The notes under the pieces are model-generated. The model was not told the origin of the DNA. It searched no databases and worked only from the letters and a program-made list of their open reading frames with translations. From contig JAQXZA010000138.1 in NCBI GenBank assembly GCA_029226955.1, positions 1 to 52,293 of the forward strand: a stretch of 52,293 nt of DNA, given 5' to 3'. This document shows, piece by piece, positions 45,872 through 52,293 of this stretch. The translations under genes were made by a program, and so were the position numbers. This DNA comes from Clostridia bacterium (GTDB lineage: Bacteria > Bacillota > Clostridia > Oscillospirales > Acutalibacteraceae). Numbering within the stretch: position 1 is the first letter of the stretch; each line of letters starts with the position of its first letter.

Positions 45872-47746
45872 TCACTTCCCGTCAGTTTGATTTTCAATAA
45901 TTTTACGAGCCATAGATTCGGCATCAAGACCGAGTTTTCTGAGTGCTGATTCAGTCTTTGCCTGTTGAACATAATCTTCTATTGCAGTCAGGCTGTAATT
46001 GCCTTTATAGCCCGACTGATAAAGCATAAATCCAAAAATTTCACCAACACCACCGTTTTTTATGCCTTCTTCAAAAAAATAGCAGTTATCAAAATTCAGA
46101 GATTCTTTTACAGCATCGGAATTTATCGGTTTTATAACATTCAGCTTTAATATACACACCTGTATTCCTTGTTTTTCAAGATTTTCTTTTGCAATACAAG
46201 CATAAGAAAACAGTTTTCCATAGGTTATTATGAGATGTTCACTGTTTGTGTTTCCATAAAAAGTATAGTCGGTATTCTCACAGCAATAATCCTGTGGAAT
46301 ATAAAGTTCACTGCCTCGTGGATAACGCACTGCCGCAACGGATTTAGTGTTATAAATTGCGGAATAGAGCATAGATTCAAGTTCGGTAAAGTTTGACGGA
46401 GAAAAAACAGTAACATTTGGAATTGTGTTAAGAAAAGCAACATCAAAAATTCCCTGATGAGTTTCTCCGTCCTCTCCGACAATTCCTGCACGGTCTATCG
46501 CAAGAACTATATGAAGATTCTGAATTGCCGCATCGTGAAGTATCTGGTCATAGCTACGCTGTAAAAATGTCGAATAAACGGCAAAAACAGGAATTGTGTT
46601 TCCGACTGATAAACCGCACGAAAATGTTACGGCGTGTTCTTCGGCAATTCCTACATCAAAAAATCTGTTCTTGTATTTTTTTGCAAAATCACTCAGACCT
46701 GTTCCCACAGCCATAGCGGCGGTTATTGCACAAATACGTTTATCGTTTTCGGCAATACTGCAAAGATAATTTCCAAAAACGTCCGAATAGCTTGTTTGTG
46801 ATGGCTTGGTTTCGCCTGTTTCAATATCAAATGCGGAAATACCGTGAAAATCTTTCGGATTCTTTTCGGCAAATTCATATCCTTTACCTTTGATTGTACA
46901 AGCGTGAATAATTACAGGACCGTGTATTCGTTTTGCGGCTTTGAAAGCTGTTTGAAGTTGCTCTATATTATGACCGTCAAATGGACCGTAATAGGAAAAA
47001 CCAAGCTGTTCAAACATATTGTTGCGGTGTCCGAAAAAAGTATCTCTTATCCAGTTTTTGAAAGCTTTTACACCTTTTGCAAGGGATTTACCTATGCCGG
47101 GAATGTGTTCAAGACGGCTTTGAATATGCGATTTAGCGTCAAGATATGACGGCTTTATACGGATACTCGCAAGGTAACGTGCCATTGAACCGACGTTTTT
47201 GGAAATTGACATCTTGTTGTCATTAAGAACAACTATAAGATTTTCTTTTGAACGTCCGGCATTGTTAAGTCCTTCAAATGCAAGTCCCCCAGATAATGCA
47301 CCGTCACCTATTACGGCAACAGTATAATGCTTATCGCTGTTTATATCTGCCGCACAGGAAATGCCGTATGCCGCTGATATTGATGTACTGCTGTGACCTG
47401 TGTTGAATGTATCATAAACGCTTTCATTTCTTTTCGGAAATCCTGAAAGTCCGTTTTCTTTGCGTATGGTATTTATTTTTGAATAACGTCCCGTCAGAAT
47501 TTTATGTGCATAACACTGGTGTCCTACGTCCCATACGATTTTATCATCAGGAGTATTAAAAACGCTGTGCATTGCAACCGTAAGTTCAACAACACCGAGA
47601 TTTGACGCAAGATGTCCGCCGTTACAGGATACCGTTTCGACAATCTGACTGCGTATTTCTTCCGACAGTTCATTAAGTTCTTCAACAGACATTTTTTTTA
47701 AATCGGCAGGTGATTTTATATTTTTTAAAAAACTATCATTTGGCAT
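45872..47746 (-). CDS. dxs: 1-deoxy-D-xylulose-5-phosphate synthase
   Basis: Dxs condenses pyruvate and glyceraldehyde 3-phosphate, the first step of the non-mevalonate isoprenoid pathway. The 624-aa thiamine diphosphate enzyme shows GHLASNLGVVELTVA, VGHQCYAHKILTGR, the ThDP motif GDGALSGGLAFEGLNNAG-NxN and DVGIAEEHAV with the catalytic Glu. The IspA prenyl synthase upstream uses its downstream products. Its own promoter overlaps the end of ispA. Confidence 0.97.
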   Translation of the reverse strand: MPNDSFLKNIKSPADLKKMSVEELNELSEEIRSQIVETVSCNGGHLASNLGVVELTVAMHSVFNTPDDKIVWDVGHQCYAHKILTGRYSKINTIRKENGLSGFPKRNESVYDTFNTGHSSTSISAAYGISCAADINSDKHYTVAVIGDGALSGGLAFEGLNNAGRSKENLIVVLNDNKMSISKNVGSMARYLASIRIKPSYLDAKSHIQSRLEHIPGIGKSLAKGVKAFKNWIRDTFFGHRNNMFEQLGFSYYGPFDGHNIEQLQTAFKAAKRIHGPVIIHACTIKGKGYEFAEKNPKDFHGISAFDIETGETKPSQTSYSDVFGNYLCSIAENDKRICAITAAMAVGTGLSDFAKKYKNRFFDVGIAEEHAVTFSCGLSVGNTIPVFAVYSTFLQRSYDQILHDAAIQNLHIVLAIDRAGIVGEDGETHQGIFDVAFLNTIPNVTVFSPSNFTELESMLYSAIYNTKSVAAVRYPRGSELYIPQDYCCENTDYTFYGNTNSEHLIITYGKLFSYACIAKENLEKQGIQVCILKLNVIKPINSDAVKESLNFDNCYFFEEGIKNGGVGEIFGFMLYQSGYKGNYSLTAIEDYVQQAKTESALRKLGLDAESMARKIIENQTDGK

Positions 47747-47785
47747 TATATATTTACTCCGATTTATTTAATATTATACTGCATA

Positions 47786-47814
47786 ATTATACTATAAAGC
47801 GAGCAAATATGCAA
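47786..47814 (-). promoter_or_regulatory. Promoter before dxs
   Basis: On the minus strand TTGCAT (47809-47814), 17 nt, TATAAT (47786-47791). The -35 adjoins the ispA stop codon. Confidence 0.65.
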
Positions 47815-48687
47815 TTATTTTTCTCTGTTCAACAGATAAAATGCAAAATTTTCCAGTTCTTCCGTATCAGACTCAAAAACAGACAGGCTTTTTACGGCTT
47901 TTTCTGTAAGTTCCTTGCTTAGTTCACGGCATTTTTCGATACCGAGAAGTGATACATAGGTTGACTTTTTATTTTGTTCGTCACTTCCGACAGGTTTACC
48001 GAGTGTTTCGGTGTCTGATGTGACGTCAAGAATATCGTCAACAATCTGAAAGGCAATACCGATATTCAACGCATAATTGTCGGCGGCTTTAAGCTGTTCA
48101 TCATTCGCTCCGGCGGAAATACAGCCAAGCTGACAGGCGGCAGAAATTAAAGCACTTGTTTTTTTGATGTCCATTATTTTAAGCAACTCATCTGTTATCT
48201 GCTTGTTTTCGCTCTCTAAGTCTATTGTCTGACCGCCGACCATTCCGACAGCACCGGCACATTCTGCAAGAACACGTCCGGCTTTTGCACATTTTTCTGA
48301 ACCGTTGAGTGCAACAGACTTTTCGGAAAGAATAGTCTGAAATGCAAGAGTAAGCAGTGCGTCACCCGCAAGAAGTGCTATATCCTCGCCGTAAACCTTA
48401 TGGTTTGTCGGTTTGCCACGACGCATATCGTCGTTATCCATACAGGGCAAATCGTCGTGAATAAGTGAATAAGTATGAATCATCTCTACTGCACAGGCAA
48501 ACGGCATAACAGCCTCCTGTGTGCCGCCGCAAAGTTTTGCAAATTCTATTGCAAGCATAGGACGTATTCTTTTTCCGCCTGCTGTAAGACTGTATTCCAT
48601 TGATGAAATAAGATTTTTTTCGTATTTATAATTTTTCGGAAGATATGATAACAGTTCTTTCCCGATAATTTTTGAATAATCGTTCAT
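47815..48687 (-). CDS. ispA: Farnesyl/geranyl diphosphate synthase
   Basis: This trans-prenyltransferase chains isopentenyl units into geranyl and farnesyl diphosphate. The 290-aa all-helical protein has both aspartate-rich motifs, DDLPCMDNDD (about 84-93) and DDILD (about 224-228), and GGKRIRPML at the start. It overlaps xseB by 4 nt, the classic Firmicutes order. Confidence 0.95.
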   Translation of the reverse strand: MNDYSKIIGKELLSYLPKNYKYEKNLISSMEYSLTAGGKRIRPMLAIEFAKLCGGTQEAVMPFACAVEMIHTYSLIHDDLPCMDNDDMRRGKPTNHKVYGEDIALLAGDALLTLAFQTILSEKSVALNGSEKCAKAGRVLAECAGAVGMVGGQTIDLESENKQITDELLKIMDIKKTSALISAACQLGCISAGANDEQLKAADNYALNIGIAFQIVDDILDVTSDTETLGKPVGSDEQNKKSTYVSLLGIEKCRELSKELTEKAVKSLSVFESDTEELENFAFYLLNREK

Positions 48688-48896
48688 TCTTCTGCCTCCT
48701 TGTTTTTCTCTGTGTCAGAAATTTGTGTGATTTTCTGTTCAGCTTTCTGTAATACCTCGTAACACTGACCTGAAAGTTTTGTACCTTCTTCATAAAGTTT
48801 CATTGACTCTTCAAGTGAAAGTTCACCGTTTTCAAGAAGTCCGACAATTTCTTCAAGGCGAAATACGGATTTTTCATAATCAAATGTTTTTTTCAT
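48684..48896 (-). CDS. xseB: Exodeoxyribonuclease VII small subunit
   Basis: XseB binds many copies to XseA to form exonuclease VII. The 70-aa helical protein shows FDYEKSVFRLEEIVGLLENGELSLEESMKLYEEG. ATG 48896 gives the usual family length and overlaps the xseA end by 17 nt; the frame is open to 48926 but that part lies within xseA. Confidence 0.94.
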   Translation of the reverse strand: MKKTFDYEKSVFRLEEIVGLLENGELSLEESMKLYEEGTKLSGQCYEVLQKAEQKITQISDTEKNKEAEE

Positions 48897-50109
48897 TTTT
48901 ATCAGCTTTCCTTTCAGATATAACACATTTTAGTCTTCCGTCAAAAAGCCTTACTGTTATAATATCGTCAACATTGACGGAATTTACACTTTTTATTACT
49001 TTATTGTCTTTTTCAGTTATTGAATAACCTCTTGACAGTATTTTAAGCGGACTTAATGCGTCAAGTTTTGCGTTGAGAGATGCAAAATTACGCTGTTTGT
49101 CCGAAAGTGTAGTCATATATGCTGTTTTCATTCGGGCAGTAAGCATATCAAGTTTCATATTTCGGTTATGCACGATTTCAAGCGGTGAACTCAGTGCCTT
49201 TGATTTTGAAAGATGTTCAAGCCGCTGTTTTTCAAAGCTGATTTTTGAAGTTATCAAACTATACAGCTTTTTCTGATAATACAGAATATCGGATTTCATT
49301 GAGTCAATTTCAGGAGATACAAGTTCGGCGGCGGCTGACGGAGTTGACGCACGAACATCTGCAACAAAATCGCATATTGTAAAATCTGTTTCGTGTCCTA
49401 CTGCTGAAACAACAGGGATTTCCGAATTATAAACCGCACGGGCAAGTTTTTCGTCATTAAACGCCCATAAATCCTCGATTGAACCTCCGCCACGTCCTAT
49501 GATTATCACGTCGGCACATTTAAGATAATTAAAACGCTCTACTGCTTCTGTAAGCTGTGTGGCGGCATTTTCACCCTGTACGAGTACAGGACACATAACT
49601 ATTTCACCGAGCGGATAACGGCGTTTTAATATACGGAATATATCCTGTACTGCCGCACCTGTCGGAGATGTTATTACTCCGATTTTTTTTGGATATGGCG
49701 GCAAAGGCTTTTTGTGTTCCTCGTCAAAAAGTCCCTCTGATGACAGCTTGCTTTTAAGCTGTTCAAATGCAAGATTCAAAGCACCGATACCGTCTGGCTG
49801 CATATCGTCAATATAGAACTGATACTGTCCTGTCGTTTCATAAACCGACACACGACCACGCACAAGCACAGTCATACCATCTTTCAGACGAAATTTTAGC
49901 CTTGACGCATTTGACGCAAACATAACAGCCTTTATAGCTGCTTTTTCATCTTTCAGCGACAAATATATATGTCCTGAACGGTAATGGTCTGTGAGGTTTG
50001 ATATTTCACCACGCAAATATACCGAACTGAGATTTTTGTCTGTATCAAATTTTGATTTAATATAAAAATTCAGTTGTGAAACTGAAAGTACGGAACTGTT
50101 CATATTCAT
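48880..50109 (-). CDS. xseA: Exodeoxyribonuclease VII large subunit
   Basis: XseA is the catalytic part of exonuclease VII, which degrades single-stranded DNA from both ends. The 409-aa protein has an N-terminal OB fold (LSVSQLNFYIK to about 105), then the nuclease domain with VITSPTGAAVQDI, IGRGGGSIEDLWAFND and AVGHETDFTICDFVAD, and a C-terminal coiled-coil region. It follows ruvB by 6 nt. Confidence 0.96.
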   Translation of the reverse strand: MNMNSSVLSVSQLNFYIKSKFDTDKNLSSVYLRGEISNLTDHYRSGHIYLSLKDEKAAIKAVMFASNASRLKFRLKDGMTVLVRGRVSVYETTGQYQFYIDDMQPDGIGALNLAFEQLKSKLSSEGLFDEEHKKPLPPYPKKIGVITSPTGAAVQDIFRILKRRYPLGEIVMCPVLVQGENAATQLTEAVERFNYLKCADVIIIGRGGGSIEDLWAFNDEKLARAVYNSEIPVVSAVGHETDFTICDFVADVRASTPSAAAELVSPEIDSMKSDILYYQKKLYSLITSKISFEKQRLEHLSKSKALSSPLEIVHNRNMKLDMLTARMKTAYMTTLSDKQRNFASLNAKLDALSPLKILSRGYSITEKDNKVIKSVNSVNVDDIITVRLFDGRLKCVISERKADKNEKNI

Positions 50110-50115
50110 TACTTC

Positions 50116-51156
50116 TCATTCAAATTTAATCTGGCTTTCCTGTACATCTGGCAAATCATAGCCAAGGTGCAGACAAGCCGCACGTGTTATACAGCGACCT
50201 TTTGGGGTTCTGTTGAGAAAACCTATCTGCATAAGATAAGGTTCTATAACATCTTCAATAGTAATCGCCTCTTCACCTATTGTGGCGGCAAGGGTTTCAA
50301 GTCCGACAGGTCCTCCACGATAAAATTTTATTATTGCCTGTAACATTCTGCGGTCGTTTGCATCAAGTCCGAGTTCGTCTATTTCGAGTCTTTCGAGTGC
50401 AATACGTGACGTTTCAAGAGTAATGACACCATTTGACATTACCTGAGCGAAATCACGCACACGCTTTAAAAGTCTGTTTGCTATACGTGGAGTTCCTCTT
50501 GAACGTGAGGCTATTTCCAATGCACCGTCAGGCTCAGTCTCGATATTAAGAATTGACGCACTTCTGGTGACGATTTTTGCGAGTTCCTCGGGGGTATAGA
50601 GTTCAAGTCTTAAACAAACACCAAAACGATCACGCAAAGGTGCAGTAAGCTGTCCGGCTCTTGTTGTTGCACCGACAAGCGTAAACTGCGGCAACGGAAG
50701 ATGATATGACGCTGCCATTTGTCCTTTTCCTGTGACAATATCTATTGCAAAATCCTCCATTGCCGGATAGAGAATTTCCTCTACCGCTCTTGAAATGCGG
50801 TGTATTTCATCAATGAACAGAACGTCACCCTCATTGAGATTTGTAAGTATTGCGGCAAGGTCGCCTGGCTTTTCAATAGCAGGTCCTGAGGTAATACGAA
50901 GATTTACATTGAGTTCATTTGCGATAATTCCCGAAAGTGTTGTTTTTCCGAGTCCTGGAGGACCATACAAAAGTACGTGGTCAAGGGTTTCGTGCCGCTG
51001 TTTTGCCGCCTCAATAAAAACGGAAAGATTTTGCTTGACTTTTTCCTGTCCGATATAGTCGTCAAGTCTTCGTGGACGTAGTGGGTTATCGCTGTCATTG
51101 TCACCCATTATTTCTGTCGGGGAAACTATTCTGTTTTCAAAATCAAAATCGTCCAT
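50116..51156 (-). CDS. ruvB: Holliday junction helicase RuvB
   Basis: RuvB is the AAA+ motor that drives branch migration of Holliday junctions. The 346-aa protein has [15 protein letters not shown], Walker [12 protein letters not shown], Walker B LFIDEIHR, sensor [10 protein letters not shown] and the winged-helix C terminus with [10 protein letters not shown]. It follows ruvA after 24 nt. Confidence 0.97.
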   Translation of the reverse strand: MDDFDFENRIVSPTEIMGDNDSDNPLRPRRLDDYIGQEKVKQNLSVFIEAAKQRHETLDHVLLYGPPGLGKTTLSGIIANELNVNLRITSGPAIEKPGDLAAILTNLNEGDVLFIDEIHRISRAVEEILYPAMEDFAIDIVTGKGQMAASYHLPLPQFTLVGATTRAGQLTAPLRDRFGVCLRLELYTPEELAKIVTRSASILNIETEPDGALEIASRSRGTPRIANRLLKRVRDFAQVMSNGVITLETSRIALERLEIDELGLDANDRRMLQAIIKFYRGGPVGLETLAATIGEEAITIEDVIEPYLMQIGFLNRTPKGRCITRAACLHLGYDLPDVQESQIKFE

Positions 51157-51180
51157 AAGGGATTCCTTTCATAGTATAAA

Positions 51181-51783
51181 TTATCTTTTTCCGATAGCTT
51201 TAAGAGTTTCACTTATAATTTTTTCAACAGGAAGTGAAGAATCAATTCCCGACATATATGGCAGTGCCTCATCAGGTGAATATCCTAAAACGGCAAGTGC
51301 GTTGAGTGCCTGTTGAACATTTCCTGTTTCAGACGGATTTACATTGACTGATGTTGTATTTGTTATATCGGCTGTTGTAAGTTTTTGAATTTTATCTTTG
51401 AGTTCAAGGATAATTCTTTGTGCCAGCTTGTTTCCTACACCGTTTGCCTTTGTCAGTGTTTTGCTGTCGCCTGTTGACACGGCAAGTGCTATCTGTTCGG
51501 GCTGTAATTCTGACAAAAGTGCAATAGCAAGCCTCGCACCTACACCACTTATAGACATAAGCATTTTAAAACAGTTGAGTTCATCTGTTGTTGCAAAACC
51601 GCAAAGTTCAATCGCATCATCACGGACAAGCATATGTGTATAAAGCATAGTTTTTTCGCCGATATTCGACAATGTACGCTGAGTATTCATTGTGGTAAGA
51701 CATTTATAGCCTACTCCGCCACATTCAATTACAACAGTATTGGGTGCCTTATGTATAATTGTGCCGTTAAGACTGTATATCAT
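51181..51783 (-). CDS. ruvA: Holliday junction protein RuvA
   Basis: RuvA binds the crossover as a tetramer and loads RuvB. The 200-aa protein has the N-terminal OB fold (MIYSLNGTIIHKAPNTVVIECGGVGY), two helix-hairpin-helix motifs (LMSISGVGARLAIALLS and LTKANGVGNKLAQRIILEL) and the C-terminal domain III (NVQQALNALAVLGYSPDEA). Confidence 0.97.
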   Translation of the reverse strand: MIYSLNGTIIHKAPNTVVIECGGVGYKCLTTMNTQRTLSNIGEKTMLYTHMLVRDDAIELCGFATTDELNCFKMLMSISGVGARLAIALLSELQPEQIALAVSTGDSKTLTKANGVGNKLAQRIILELKDKIQKLTTADITNTTSVNVNPSETGNVQQALNALAVLGYSPDEALPYMSGIDSSLPVEKIISETLKAIGKR

Positions 51784-51800
51784 AGTTGTGTTTCCTTTCG

Positions 51801-52293
51801 TTATATAATTTCAAGAACATCATCAACCGTTTTTGACGGAAGTTCTCTCGGAGTGTATGCGGATTTTCCGACAGGTATTACGCTTAAAAGTCGGTATTCG
51901 GGATTTACACCGAGTAAAGCAGATATTTTGTCCGCTGATACTATCGGGTCATTCATCCAGCAGGCACCAAGTCCCTTTGCGTGAATTGTCAGAAGAATAT
52001 TTTCAACAGCCGCACCGACTGAAAGAATATCAGGTGAACCCATCATTGACATCATATCGTTATAGTCATAGCCTTTGTCTTTATAACACTGAACCGAGCG
52101 TGGTTCATAAAAATCCATTTTTGTAAGATATGCAAAAATCACGAGAGGTGCTTTTCTGAAAAAAGTTATCTGTTTTTTTCTTCGTGAAATATATTCTTCG
52201 TCACAATCTGAATAAAATTCTTCAATGCCTTTTTCTGTTTCGAGTGCGATTTTTTCAATCATATCTTTATTTTTTACTGCAACAAAATAATAG
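51801..52293 (-). CDS. Nitroreductase-family flavoprotein, 5' end missing
   Basis: An FMN-dependent nitroreductase-like protein of which only the last roughly 163 residues are in the window. The frame is open through the right edge, reading YYFVAVKNKDMIEKIA, which matches the usual segment after the missing N-terminal RRSIR motif. An internal ATG at 52262 is therefore not the true start. The conserved VGAAVENILLTIHAKGLGACWMNDP and VIPVGKSAYTPRE-type end are present. The substrate is unknown. It precedes ruvA by 17 nt and may be cotranscribed. Confidence 0.85.
   Translation of the reverse strand, partial: YYFVAVKNKDMIEKIALETEKGIEEFYSDCDEEYISRRKKQITFFRKAPLVIFAYLTKMDFYEPRSVQCYKDKGYDYNDMMSMMGSPDILSVGAAVENILLTIHAKGLGACWMNDPIVSADKISALLGVNPEYRLLSVIPVGKSAYTPRELPSKTVDDVLEII

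Noticed and set aside
45868-45972. Longer TlyA start at 45972
   Set aside because: The extra 35 residues lie wholly within dxs and do not resemble the S4 domain start; ATG 45867 fits the family.
51801-52262. Complete short nitroreductase starting at ATG 52262
   Set aside because: The frame is open to the window edge and the residues before this ATG match the family, so the gene is cut by the window.

Overview
The window is AT-rich, densely packed DNA from a low-GC, Gram-positive, probably spore-forming Clostridia member. Gene content fits the Oscillospiraceae/Ruminococcaceae (Ruminococcus-like): an intact sporulation sigma factor SigK, DUF4317, a DHHW lipoprotein, a DUF6873-type protein, a HisZ-dependent short HisG and a cytoplasmic GH13 amylase. 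This placement is inferred from gene content only. No rRNA, tRNA, CRISPR array, prophage or insertion sequence was recognised.

Layout: 1-5.2 kb holds a branched-chain aminotransferase, a MacB-type permease plus HlyD-type adaptor with no adjacent ATPase, a DUF6873 protein and a PAP2 phosphatase. 5.2-8.1 kb is a ktrB-ktrA-rsmA potassium uptake/rRNA methylation unit. 8.5-10.6 kb holds a DHHW lipoprotein and an EamA transporter. 10.7-15.2 kb runs (minus strand) DUF4317, queA, a roughly 260-nt structured RNA ending in an intrinsic terminator, then a MutS2 ATPase without an Smr domain. 15.4-18.9 kb holds a NifX-like protein, hslO, a methyltransferase, a TrpR-like YerC/HisR regulator, a stand-alone Smr protein and thiE. 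19-30.2 kb holds a GH13 amylase, an AGCS symporter, glyS, azlCD, sigK, a FeoA-FeoB fusion and hisHF. 31-37.5 kb is the minus-strand operon hisZGDCBAIE. 37.7-52.3 kb is a long minus-strand housekeeping block, nitroreductase-ruvAB-xseAB-ispA-dxs-tlyA-nadK-argR-recN-HIT-comEC-holA-rnmV.

How the genes work together: all histidine enzymes visible here form one pathway split between a long operon and a convergent hisHF pair, and a candidate regulator (YerC/HisR) lies about 13 kb away. The xse-isp-dxs-tlyA-nadK-argR-recN block is the conserved Firmicutes cluster, but here recN is followed by HIT-comEC-holA rather than spoIVB-spo0A.

The most interesting signal is the leader in front of mutS2. It has a consensus promoter, a Shine-Dalgarno and 10-codon reading frame, a roughly 22-bp stem overlapping that frame, two further hairpins, and a strong terminator about 20 nt before the mutS2 ribosome site. 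That architecture looks like ribosome-mediated attenuation. MutS2 is known in Bacillus subtilis as a sensor of collided ribosomes, so the leader may couple translation stress to production of a stress factor. That link is inference.
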